Below, piece by piece: positions 5,667 to 11,190 of a stretch of 11,190 nucleotides of DNA. This stretch comes from Candidatus Tayloriibacteriota bacterium. GTDB taxonomy: Bacteria > Patescibacteriota > Minisyncoccia > Phycocordibacterales > PALSA-1337. A program made the position numbers and the translations under genes. Each line of letters begins with the position of its first letter. The first letter of the stretch is position 1. The stretch covers positions 1-11,190 of the forward strand of contig JAPLZI010000024.1 in assembly GCA_026395095.1 (NCBI GenBank), read 5' to 3'. The notes under the pieces are model-generated. The model was not told the origin of the DNA, made no database searches, and worked only from the letters and a program-made list of their open reading frames with translations.

Positions 5667-7055
5667 ATGCCACGCCGAGTAGAAGATATAATTAGAAGTG
5701 ACCGCCGCTCTATAAGGAGCATCCCAGTAGAAAAGACCGCCGAGAGGCCCCGCCGGAGTTCTGTTTCCAGATCAGAAGCGGAGGAAACCCCAATTCCGAA
5801 AATCAGGGTGACTCCGCCACAACATGTAGCACACAGGGAACATGGCGATGGCGGTCCGACGCATCACCATAGGAAATCCCGATTTAGCAATAGCCGCCGA
5901 CTCTGGCTCGGTATTATCATCGCAGTGGTTGTTATTGTTGCCGGCACTGCATACATCGCCTCGAATTATTTCTCGAGGGCGACCTTCACCATAGTTCCTG
6001 TTACCGTACCTATTAGCGTCAGCAACATGACTATAGTTGCCACCGGAACCTCGACAGCTGGATATCTGAAATACGACATAGTCAAATACAGCGGAGTGGC
6101 TTCAACTACTCTACCTGCGACTGACGGCCCGAGTATTTCGACAAAGTCCAGCGGCACGGTGGTCCTCTATAATGCCTACAGTGCACAAGGGCAACGATTG
6201 ATCGCCGGGACTAGATTCGTGAGCGATTCGGGTTTTGTCTATCGGCTCGCTGGTTCGGTATTTATACCAGCATACACAAGTTCAAATGGCACCACAGTTC
6301 CAGGAACCATACGCGCAGTCGTCTCGGCTGACAATCCAGGAGTCCAATATAACCTTTCAAAGGGAGATGGACAGGCAATGCTCCATATCATCGCCTATAA
6401 AGATACTCCTCGATACGACACGGTATATGCAAAACTATACACAGACATAGCTGGAGGATTTGCTGGCACGAAAAAGACTGTAAATCAAACGCTCCTAGCT
6501 TCTACAACAAAAAATCTCGAGGCAGCCCTTATGAAATCTCTGCAAAGCCAGGCTATGACAGGGGTACCAGCCGGTTATGTGACATACGCAAATGCTTTTA
6601 CAACTAGTTTTGCTGCACCGGTAGTAGGAGGCGGTATATCGAACACAGCGAACATTAGCGTCAGTGGAACGCTCTACAATGTTATATTCAAAAAATCAGA
6701 TCTGATCACAAAACTAGCTGGATCACAGAACATCGACCGCTTCGGGAAAGCCGCGTTCTCATCATCAGGCTTGGAATCGCTAAAATTCACCATCACAAAT
6801 CCAGGAACATTCAAGCCCGCCAAGGCCACCACCCTCATCGCAAGGCTCAACGGAAATATGGTGCTCAAGGGCACGATACCAACGAGCGAACTCAAACATA
6901 AGCTCGCCGGTTTATCATTGGCTGGCACGAGGCCTGTCTTTGCCACCTATAGTTCCGTCATAGATACGAATAAAAGCTTCGGGGAACTATTCCCATCATG
7001 GGCATCCGCGGTCCCTAAGGATGAGAACAGGATCTCTCTCATAATCAAGGAGTGA
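5667..7055 (+). CDS. single-pass membrane protein with baseplate-J-like extracytoplasmic domain
   Basis: This is a 462-residue protein in three parts. Residues 1-78 are a basic, Arg- and His-rich, probably disordered cytoplasmic tail. Residues about 79-99 (LWLGIIIAVVVIVAGTAYIA) form one transmembrane helix. The remaining 360 or so residues are rich in Ser, Thr and Gly and should lie outside, with the positive-inside rule giving N-in/C-out. Residues about 160-255 (SGTVVLYNAYSAQGQRLIAG, then a strand ending in VFIPA, ADNPGVQYNL and KDTPRYDTVY) match the pattern of baseplate J/gp47-like domains seen in CPR surface proteins. The C-terminal part (270-462) is unrecognised. There is no signal peptidase site or lipobox. 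The gene starts 5 bp after the actin-like gene, with no Shine-Dalgarno sequence. A role in envelope or surface-appendage assembly is inferred only. Confidence 0.68.
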   Translation: MPRRVEDIIRSDRRSIRSIPVEKTAERPRRSSVSRSEAEETPIPKIRVTPPQHVAHREHGDGGPTHHHRKSRFSNSRRLWLGIIIAVVVIVAGTAYIASNYFSRATFTIVPVTVPISVSNMTIVATGTSTAGYLKYDIVKYSGVASTTLPATDGPSISTKSSGTVVLYNAYSAQGQRLIAGTRFVSDSGFVYRLAGSVFIPAYTSSNGTTVPGTIRAVVSADNPGVQYNLSKGDGQAMLHIIAYKDTPRYDTVYAKLYTDIAGGFAGTKKTVNQTLLASTTKNLEAALMKSLQSQAMTGVPAGYVTYANAFTTSFAAPVVGGGISNTANISVSGTLYNVIFKKSDLITKLAGSQNIDRFGKAAFSSSGLESLKFTITNPGTFKPAKATTLIARLNGNMVLKGTIPTSELKHKLAGLSLAGTRPVFATYSSVIDTNKSFGELFPSWASAVPKDENRISLIIKE

Positions 7056-7077
7056 TTATACTAGCTCCGCGCAGAAT

Positions 7078-7106
7078 TTGACTAAATAAAGGCTCTCTGC
7101 TAATAT
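7078..7106 (+). promoter_or_regulatory. promoter of the infA-rpmJ-rpsM ribosomal operon
   Basis: A -35 TTGACT (7078-7083, 5 of 6 matches), a 17-nt spacer, and an extended -10 TGC-TAATAT (7098-7106) form the best-spaced promoter in the window. The predicted start is near 7113, leaving a leader of about 14 nt before infA. A second -10-like TATACT at 7057-7062 lies just past the upstream stop codon and could be an alternative. GCGT/ACGC arms directly before the ATG give only a 4-bp hairpin. Confidence 0.65.
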
Positions 7107-7126
7107 TCACCAACGCGTTTATACGC

Positions 7127-7357
7127 ATGGATACTGCTCCCCAACCCAAAAACACAATCGTCGGCACTGTCGTCGAGGCATTGCCCGACACGCTGTTTAG
7201 AGTCTCTATAGTTCCGACAGATGGAACCGAGACTATTATACTGGCATATTTGGCCGGAAAGATGAGGATGAACAGGATCCGTGTGCTCGTCGGCGATCGC
7301 GTGGAACTTATGCAAGATCCATACGGTGGCAAGGCGCGCATCATTAAACGCCTATAA
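7127..7357 (+). CDS. infA: translation initiation factor IF-1
   Basis: IF-1 is a single OB-fold protein that occupies the 30S A site during initiation. The 76 residues show the family pattern: GTVVEALPDTLFRV (13-26), then AGKMRMNRIRVLVGDRVEL (43-61), then a basic end ARIIKRL. The usual H-I-S-GKMR is here Y-L-A-GKMR. Length is close to the usual 72, with a slightly extended, proline-containing N-terminus. It is the first gene of the ribosomal operon, with its own promoter and no Shine-Dalgarno sequence. rpmJ follows after 2 bp, in the order seen in many bacteria. Confidence 0.95.
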   Translation: MDTAPQPKNTIVGTVVEALPDTLFRVSIVPTDGTETIILAYLAGKMRMNRIRVLVGDRVELMQDPYGGKARIIKRL

Positions 7358-7359
7358 TA

Positions 7360-7476
7360 ATGAAAGTCAGAGCCGCAGTAAAAAAGATCTGTCCGAAGTG
7401 CTCCGTTGTACGAAGACGGGGCTATGTGTATGTAGTTTGCAAATCAAACCCTCGCCATAAACAGCGACAGGGATAA
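7360..7476 (+). CDS. rpmJ: large ribosomal subunit protein bL36
   Basis: This short gene encodes 38 residues, exactly the usual bL36 length. It begins MKVRAAVKKICPKC and ends NPRHKQRQG, both family signatures. The zinc ribbon ligands C11, C14, C27 and H33 are all present, so it is the zinc-binding (C+) form. It sits 2 bp after infA and 30 bp before rpsM, the canonical place. A TATAAT string overlaps the infA stop codon and ends one base before this ATG. It is too close to act as this gene's promoter by the 6-nt rule. Confidence 0.95.
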   Translation: MKVRAAVKKICPKCSVVRRRGYVYVVCKSNPRHKQRQG

Positions 7477-7506
7477 AATTCGAAATCATTTTAGTAAACA
7501 TCCATC

Positions 7507-7887
7507 ATGCGTATTTTAGGTATTACACTCCCAGAGAATCGAAGAATAGACATCGCTCTTACTGCCATTTATGGCATCGGACATTCCCGTGCTCGACATC
7601 TTCTCTTGAAGGCAAAGGTAGACGGTTCCATAAAATCGAAAGACATCACTGTTGATCAGGAGAATGCCATTCGTAAGCTCATAGAGGCCTTCCGGATAGA
7701 AGGCGACCTCAAGCGTGAGGTCGGTGCGAACATAAAGCGTCTCAAGGATATCAAGGCTTATCGAGGCCTTCGACATGCACGACATCTCCCGTCTCGCGGT
7801 CAGCGCACAAAGACAAATTCGCGCACTGTCCGCGGAAACGTGAGGAAGACTATGGGATCCGGTCGTCGCAAGGAAGAAAAAACATAA
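7507..7887 (+). CDS. rpsM: small ribosomal subunit protein uS13
   Basis: uS13 sits in the 30S head and contacts uS19, the P-site tRNA and the intersubunit bridge. It has 126 residues, near the usual length. MRILGITLPENRRIDIAL (1-18) and YGIGHSRAR (22-30) form the N-terminal helix-turn region. YRGLRH (85-90) and RGQRTKTNSRT (97-107) are the conserved C-terminal RNA-binding signatures, followed by a basic tail. The start lacks the usual Ala after Met but aligns with the family N-terminus. TAAACA ends 6 nt before the ATG, but it matches TATAAT at only 3 of 6 positions. There is no Shine-Dalgarno sequence. Confidence 0.96.
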   Translation: MRILGITLPENRRIDIALTAIYGIGHSRARHLLLKAKVDGSIKSKDITVDQENAIRKLIEAFRIEGDLKREVGANIKRLKDIKAYRGLRHARHLPSRGQRTKTNSRTVRGNVRKTMGSGRRKEEKT

Positions 7888-7893
7888 AAATAT

Positions 7894-8328
7894 ATGGGAA
7901 AGAAACGCATTGTTACAACTCAAGGCAAGGAAGCGGCTGCAGACGGAAAGCAGAAAGCTCCCGGTGCAGGCGGTAAAAAGCATGTTGATGCAGGGATTTT
8001 GCATGTACAGTCTACATACAACAACACCAAGGTTATGTTGACTGACAAGAATGGCAATGCGCTCATGTGGGGTTCATCTGGCGGTGCAGGCTTCCGTGGA
8101 GCAAAGAAGGGTACGCCTTTTGCGGCTGCCAAGGTTGGAGAGGCGCTAGCACTCAAGGCGGTCAACCTCGGCCTCAAGGAGATCGACGTCATCGTCAAAG
8201 GCGTCGGTTCAGGACGAGAATCAGCGATCCGTGGTTTTATTAGCAAAGGCGTTGTCATCACTTCTATCAAGGATGCGACGCCAGTTCCTTTTAATGGCCC
8301 TCAGCCGAAGAAGCCACGACGCGTCTAA
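7894..8328 (+). CDS. rpsK: small ribosomal subunit protein uS11
   Basis: uS11 lies on the 30S platform near the mRNA exit. It has 144 residues, somewhat longer than the usual 128 or so because of a Lys/Ala/Gly-rich N-terminal extension (1-30). The core begins at GILHVQSTYNNTKVMLTD (34-51) and contains GVGSGRESAIRGF (103-115). The C-terminus TPVPFNGPQPKKPRRV keeps the family shape, with Phe where His is usual in TPIPHNG. It lies 6 bp after rpsM and 9 bp before rpsD, in the standard alpha-operon order. Confidence 0.96.
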   Translation: MGKKRIVTTQGKEAAADGKQKAPGAGGKKHVDAGILHVQSTYNNTKVMLTDKNGNALMWGSSGGAGFRGAKKGTPFAAAKVGEALALKAVNLGLKEIDVIVKGVGSGRESAIRGFISKGVVITSIKDATPVPFNGPQPKKPRRV

Positions 8329-8331
8329 TAT
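8326..8331 (+). promoter_or_regulatory. possible weak -10 element before rpsD
   Basis: TAATAT (4 of 6 matches) overlaps the rpsK stop codon and ends exactly 6 nt before the rpsD ATG at 8338, the same phase as the leaderless candidates upstream. The identical hexamer serves as the predicted infA -10. No -35 is visible and the site is inside an operon, so it may be coincidence. Confidence 0.2.
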
Positions 8332-8337
8332 AAACAT

Positions 8338-8943
8338 ATGCAAATCGGCCCACGATACAAAAAAGCTCGCTACCTAGGTGTTCCAATATTCAGGAAGACC
8401 CAGACCCAGAAATATGCCATGCGCGCCCAACGCAAGGTCAAGACGACCAAGCGCCGCGGGGGCAAGAGCGAATACGGCCGGCAGATGTTGGAGAAGCAGA
8501 AGGCTCGTTATAGCTACGGAGTATCTGGCGGACAATTTACAAACTATGTGAGAAAGGCACTCCAACTTTCAGGCGACAATGCAAAAAACCTGATTCGTCT
8601 TTTGGAAGGCCGACTTGATAATGTCGTTGTTCGTTCCGGCTTTGCGCCGACACGCTCGGCGGCACGACAGATGGTTTCTCATGGCCACATCACGGTGGGA
8701 GGCAAGATTGTGAACATACCATCGTGCCAGGTGAATGCTGGGGATATTGTCGGCATTCGGGAGGGTAGTAAGAGTAAGACTCTTTTTGCCAAGCTCGATG
8801 AGGAGATAAAAGGCACCAAAACTCCGGCATGGATGATGATAGATCTAGAGAAGAAGCAGATCCGCATCGCTGGCGAACCTTCCGCGGAGATGACTGATCT
8901 TTTGTTCGATGTAAGGTCGGTGCTAGAGTTCTACACCCGCTAG
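8338..8943 (+). CDS. rpsD: small ribosomal subunit protein uS4
   Basis: uS4 is a primary 16S rRNA-binding assembly protein and, in many bacteria, a translational repressor of its operon. It has 201 residues, the typical length. YGRQMLEKQKARYSYGVSGG (46-65) and RLLEGRLDNVVVRSGFA (87-103) lead into the S4 RNA-binding domain (about 90-155, including HITVGGKIVNIPS). The N-terminal zinc-binding cysteines of the C+ type are absent, so this is a zinc-free form; the only cysteine is C130. It ends just before a strong promoter for rpoA. Autogenous regulation is not visible in the sequence. Confidence 0.96.
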   Translation: MQIGPRYKKARYLGVPIFRKTQTQKYAMRAQRKVKTTKRRGGKSEYGRQMLEKQKARYSYGVSGGQFTNYVRKALQLSGDNAKNLIRLLEGRLDNVVVRSGFAPTRSAARQMVSHGHITVGGKIVNIPSCQVNAGDIVGIREGSKSKTLFAKLDEEIKGTKTPAWMMIDLEKKQIRIAGEPSAEMTDLLFDVRSVLEFYTR

Positions 8944-8947
8944 ACGC

Positions 8948-8975
8948 TAGACATATTCCTTTTTTAATGTATAAT
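8948..8975 (+). promoter_or_regulatory. internal operon promoter for rpoA
   Basis: TAGACA (8948-8953, 5 of 6 matches to TTGACA), a 16-nt spacer and a perfect TATAAT (8970-8975) lie in the 58-bp gap after rpsD, one of the longest intergenic gaps in the operon. The predicted start is near 8982, giving a leader of about 20 nt without a Shine-Dalgarno sequence. This would let RNA polymerase alpha and the downstream ribosomal proteins be transcribed apart from the infA promoter. Confidence 0.65.
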
Positions 8976-9001
8976 TATTCATTCATTTAACTACAAATAA
9001 T

Positions 9002-9991
9002 ATGACTCACGACATCATAGTCCCATCGAAGCCGAAGATCGTCCAGGAGGACGCAACCAATGGTGTGTATGAGATCGATGGCCTTTACCCAGGCTACGGT
9101 CATACGCTCGGCAATTCCTTGCGCCGAATAATCCTATCATCTCTTCCTGGAGCTGCCGTAACTCGAGTCAAGATCAATGGTGTTGAACATGAATTCTCGA
9201 CACTAGATGGAGTCAAGGAAGACGTCATAACGATCATTTTGCACCTAAAGAGACTGCGCATCCGCCTAACTTCAGATGAACCAGTGGTTCTTACATTGAA
9301 GGGAAAGGGTGCCGTAGAGCTCACAGCCAAGGACATAGATGCTCCTGGCCAGGTTGAGATACTCAATCCGGAACTCTATATCGCTACTTTGTCAGACAAG
9401 ACCGCCGAAATAAACATTGAAATGACCGTGGAGAAGGGCCTTGGATTCGTGCCAAAGGAAAATCTCCAGAAAGAGCGCGTTGAGATCGGTGTCATACATT
9501 TGGATGCCGCATTTACTCCTATCCGCAAAGCTAACTACGAAGTAGAGAATATGCGCGTCGGTGAGAGGACAGATTTCAATCGTCTGCGCCTATCCATAGA
9601 AACAGACGGTACGATCACTCCGCACGAAGCACTCGAGCAATCCATCATCCTTATGATCGAACAATTAAAGTCGATTGTCGGTTTCGTTGAAAAGGAAACA
9701 TCGAGGGATGAGATCAAAGGAAGTGAAGGTGCCTCGAAAATTGCTTCATCCTCGGAGAGCAAGCCGCCAGGAACAGGGTCTATCGATACTGAACTTCTAA
9801 AGACTCGAATAGATGCGCTTGATTTCTCATCGAGAACAGTTAAGGCCCTCGCTAATGCCAATATTCGCACTCTTGGAGGTTTGGCCAGGAAGAGAGAGAC
9901 CGACATCATGGATGTGGACGGACTCGGCGCGAAGGGTATACAGGAGATAAAGAAACTCCTCGCTCAAAACGGCATTATTCTGAAACAATAA
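9002..9991 (+). CDS. rpoA: DNA-directed RNA polymerase subunit alpha
   Basis: The alpha dimer nucleates RNA polymerase assembly, and its C-terminal domain contacts UP elements and activators. It has 329 residues, full length for bacteria. The N-terminal domain (about 1-230) includes GHTLGNSLRRIILSSLPG (33-50) for dimerisation, TLDGVKEDVITIILHLK, and the core pattern ending LMIEQLKSIVGF. A Ser/Glu/Lys-rich linker (231-264) leads to the C-terminal domain (265-329) with GLGAKGIQEIKKLL. Aligning by eye to E. coli, the key DNA-contacting Arg265 is kept as R278, while Asn268 is replaced by K281. It has a strong promoter directly upstream. rplQ follows after 26 bp. Confidence 0.97.
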   Translation: MTHDIIVPSKPKIVQEDATNGVYEIDGLYPGYGHTLGNSLRRIILSSLPGAAVTRVKINGVEHEFSTLDGVKEDVITIILHLKRLRIRLTSDEPVVLTLKGKGAVELTAKDIDAPGQVEILNPELYIATLSDKTAEINIEMTVEKGLGFVPKENLQKERVEIGVIHLDAAFTPIRKANYEVENMRVGERTDFNRLRLSIETDGTITPHEALEQSIILMIEQLKSIVGFVEKETSRDEIKGSEGASKIASSSESKPPGTGSIDTELLKTRIDALDFSSRTVKALANANIRTLGGLARKRETDIMDVDGLGAKGIQEIKKLLAQNGIILKQ

Positions 9992-10017
9992 GATACGATA
10001 GACACCCATAAACGACC

Positions 10018-10368
10018 ATGAGACATCATTCAAACATAAGAAAATTCGGTAGGGAGAAAACTCAGAGACATGCGCTCATGCGTTCTTTGGCTCGCAACCT
10101 TATTCGTGATACAAGGATAAAGACGACGGCTGCAAAAGCCAAGGAATTGCGTCCATTTGTAGAGAAACTCGTCACAAAAGCAAAGACCGTGACGGTCGCA
10201 TCGAGACGCCTAGTCAGCTCGAGACTCATGGGTGATCCAGAAGTAAAGAAGCTTTTTAATGAAATCGCACCGAAATACAAAGGCCGAAACGGCGGTTATA
10301 CCAGGATAGTCAAACTGCCAGCACGAGATCTCGACGGCAGTCCGATGGCTTTAATCGAATTCGTATAA
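10018..10368 (+). CDS. rplQ: large ribosomal subunit protein bL17
   Basis: bL17 binds 23S rRNA near the peptide exit tunnel. It has 116 residues, typical for the family. The N-terminus MRHHSNIRKFGREKTQRHAL is the MRH...LGR..HR signature in slightly divergent form, followed by RSLARNLIRDTRIKTTAAKA, where family members read the same way. The end RNGGYTRIVKLPARDLDGSP, then MALIEF, matches the canonical C-terminal strand. It follows rpoA in the usual order, has no Shine-Dalgarno sequence, and has only a weak -10-like TACGAT at 9994-9999. Confidence 0.95.
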   Translation: MRHHSNIRKFGREKTQRHALMRSLARNLIRDTRIKTTAAKAKELRPFVEKLVTKAKTVTVASRRLVSSRLMGDPEVKKLFNEIAPKYKGRNGGYTRIVKLPARDLDGSPMALIEFV

Positions 10369-10369
10369 T
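10364..10369 (+). promoter_or_regulatory. possible -10 element for rplM-rpsI
   Basis: A perfect TATAAT spans the rplQ stop codon and ends 9 nt before the rplM ATG, which would leave a 3-nt leader. No good -35 is seen at 16-18 nt. Val-stop codons create part of this string by chance, so it is only a candidate. Confidence 0.3.
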
Positions 10370-10378
10370 TATTCCAGC

Positions 10379-10723
10379 ATGAAATACACTATTGACGCAC
10401 AAGGAAAAAAGATCGGCAGAGTCGCTTCGACTGCGGCGGCTCGACTCATGGGTAAGTCCAGTGTTTCTTTTGCCAAGAATAAAGTCTCGACCGAAGTTGT
10501 CGAGATCATAAATGCTTCAAAATCGGACATGACAGCGGTAAAGAAACAGAATGACAAATATGTTACCTTCACTGGCCATCGCGGAGGATTGAATAGCGAA
10601 ACATTGGGTGAGCTCATCAATCGCCGTGGCATGACGGAAGTTTATCGCCGTGCAGTTCTCAGGATGTTGCCGTCGAACAAGCTTCAGGATCTACGCATGA
10701 AAAACCTTATCATCAAAGAATAA
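10379..10723 (+). CDS. rplM: large ribosomal subunit protein uL13, shortened at both ends
   Basis: uL13 is an early-assembling 50S protein. The 114 residues are about 28 fewer than the usual 142. The sequence begins at YTIDAQGKKIGRVAS (3-17), matching the family's VVDAxGKxLGRLA, so about 12 N-terminal residues are missing. It ends at LRMKNLIIKE, where family members continue into YAGxxHPHxAQxP, so about 18 C-terminal residues are missing. TGHRGGLNSET (65-75), the TGHxGG signature, and AVLRMLPSNKLQ (92-103), the AVxGMLPxxxLG signature, confirm identity. No in-frame extension is plausible, since the reading frame starts 10 bp after rplQ and stops just before rpsI. The trimming fits a reduced CPR ribosome. 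Confidence 0.95.
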   Translation: MKYTIDAQGKKIGRVASTAAARLMGKSSVSFAKNKVSTEVVEIINASKSDMTAVKKQNDKYVTFTGHRGGLNSETLGELINRRGMTEVYRRAVLRMLPSNKLQDLRMKNLIIKE

Positions 10724-10724
10724 T

Positions 10725-11135
10725 ATGACAGCCATAAAAACATCAGGTAAATATTTCGAGGCAGTTGGTCGCAGGAAGACGGCGGTTGCTCGTGTACGAC
10801 TCTTTCCGGCGAAGGATGCTGGGTTTGAAATAAACGGCAAGGATCTCGTAGCCTATTTTCCAACTCGCGAAATGCAGGATACGGTGAATGAAGCTATAAA
10901 AGGGTCAAAGCCGGCTGAAAAGTTCCATATTACTGCGAAGTTATCAGGTGGTGGAATAGTGGCACAATCAGAAGCGCTACGACATGGAATAGCTCGCGCG
11001 CTAATAGTTTATGATATTCAACTCCGTGGAGGCCTCAAGAAAGCTGGCTTCCTATCTCGTGATGCTCGTGCCAAGGAACGCCGAAAGTTCGGCTTGAAGA
11101 AAGCTCGCAAGTCTCCGCAGTGGGCGAAGCGTTAA
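10725..11135 (+). CDS. rpsI: small ribosomal subunit protein uS9
   Basis: uS9 lies in the 30S head and its C-terminal tail reaches the P-site tRNA. It has 136 residues, near the usual 130. AVGRRKTAVARVRL (13-26), LSGGGIVAQSEALRHGIARA (73-92) and the basic tail FLSRDARAKERRKFGLKKAR (109-128) are all diagnostic. The terminal KSPQWAKR keeps the conserved final Lys-Arg that contacts tRNA. It forms the usual pair with rplM, starting one base after the rplM stop codon, so translational coupling is likely in the absence of a Shine-Dalgarno sequence. Confidence 0.97.
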   Translation: MTAIKTSGKYFEAVGRRKTAVARVRLFPAKDAGFEINGKDLVAYFPTREMQDTVNEAIKGSKPAEKFHITAKLSGGGIVAQSEALRHGIARALIVYDIQLRGGLKKAGFLSRDARAKERRKFGLKKARKSPQWAKR

Positions 11136-11155
11136 TATAGGTCAGTAGTAGGGAA

Positions 11156-11178
11156 GTGAGAATGTTTCCTTTTCTCAC
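11156..11178. repeat. 7-bp perfect stem-loop after rpsI
   Basis: GTGAGAA (11156-11162) pairs with TTCTCAC (11172-11178) around a 9-nt loop. No T-run follows on either strand within the window, so it is not a clear intrinsic terminator. It spans the ATG at 11162, so in a transcript it could sequester that start codon. Confidence 0.35.
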
Positions 11179-11190
11179 AAATCCGAATGA
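11162..11190 (+). CDS. possible start of a further gene, cut by window edge
   Basis: An ATG at 11162 opens a frame (M F P F L T N P N and on) that runs to the window end without a stop. It is preceded by a purine-rich AGGGAAGTGAGA and, further up, by TATAGG (11136-11141) as a weak -10 candidate. Nine codons are too few to identify a product or to be sure the gene is real. Confidence 0.25.

Noticed and set aside
7115..7126. GCGT/ACGC hairpin directly before infA
   Set aside because: Only 4 bp with a 4-nt loop; too weak to claim as a regulatory structure.
7353..7358. TATAAT as a promoter for rpmJ
   Set aside because: It ends one base before the ATG, so the predicted start would fall inside rpmJ; it arises from the last Leu codon and stop codon of infA.
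8941..8966. Intrinsic terminator after rpsD (CTAG-ACG-CTAG followed by a T-run)
   Set aside because: The stem is 4 bp, self-complementary and separated from the T-run by about 8 nt; the -35 of the rpoA promoter explains part of this sequence better.
1..11190. CRISPR array, insertion sequence, rRNA or long tandem repeats
   Set aside because: No regularly spaced repeats, transposase motifs, terminal inverted repeats or rRNA-like conserved stretches were seen; the window is almost wholly coding.

Overview
The window reads as a piece of chromosome from a Candidate Phyla Radiation (Patescibacteria) bacterium, most likely of Parcubacteria type. This placement is an inference from several traits. 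AlaRS is about 617 residues and lacks both the C-Ala domain and the beta-barrel before the editing core. Ribosomal protein L13 is trimmed at both ends. A family 4-like uracil-DNA glycosylase has lost all its Fe-S cysteines. A bitopic membrane protein carries a baseplate-J-like domain of a kind I associate with CPR genomes. Finally, none of the 15 visible start codons has a Shine-Dalgarno sequence. All genes lie on the + strand and are tightly packed.

Layout. Bases 1-972 hold the 3' part of mnmA (tRNA 2-thiouridylase). Bases 1005-2460 hold a two-gene unit: an ATP-cone/PD-(D/E)XK nuclease-like protein and the cysteine-less UDG. Bases 2481-2681 hold a short ORF that looks like the amputated N-terminus of an M29-type aminopeptidase; it overlaps the start of alaS (2668-4521). 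Bases 4543-7055 hold a two-gene unit: a degenerate actin-fold (FtsA/PilM-like) protein followed by a single-pass membrane protein with a baseplate-J-like exterior. Bases 7127-11135 hold a translation/transcription operon, infA-rpmJ-rpsM-rpsK-rpsD-rpoA-rplQ-rplM-rpsI, including a 38-codon rpmJ. The last 55 bases hold a small hairpin and perhaps the first codons of another gene.

Regulatory layout. Four genes (starts at 1005, 2481, 2668 and 4543) have a -10-like hexamer ending exactly 6 nt before the ATG, which puts the predicted +1 on the A of the start codon. Together with the absence of Shine-Dalgarno sequences, this suggests leaderless initiation. More conventional -35/-10 promoters precede infA (TTGACT, 17 nt, TGC-TAATAT) and rpoA (TAGACA, 16 nt, TATAAT). 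Two of the leaderless promoters carry a perfect inverted repeat directly upstream of the -10, and a third carries a direct repeat with a 20-bp period.

Functional themes. Most of the window is translation: tRNA thiolation, tRNA-Ala charging, initiation factor, ribosomal proteins and RNAP alpha. The two less-described units are the ATP-cone nuclease with UDG (possible DNA surveillance or repair) and the pseudo-actin with its membrane partner (possible envelope assembly, analogous in architecture to PilM-PilN).
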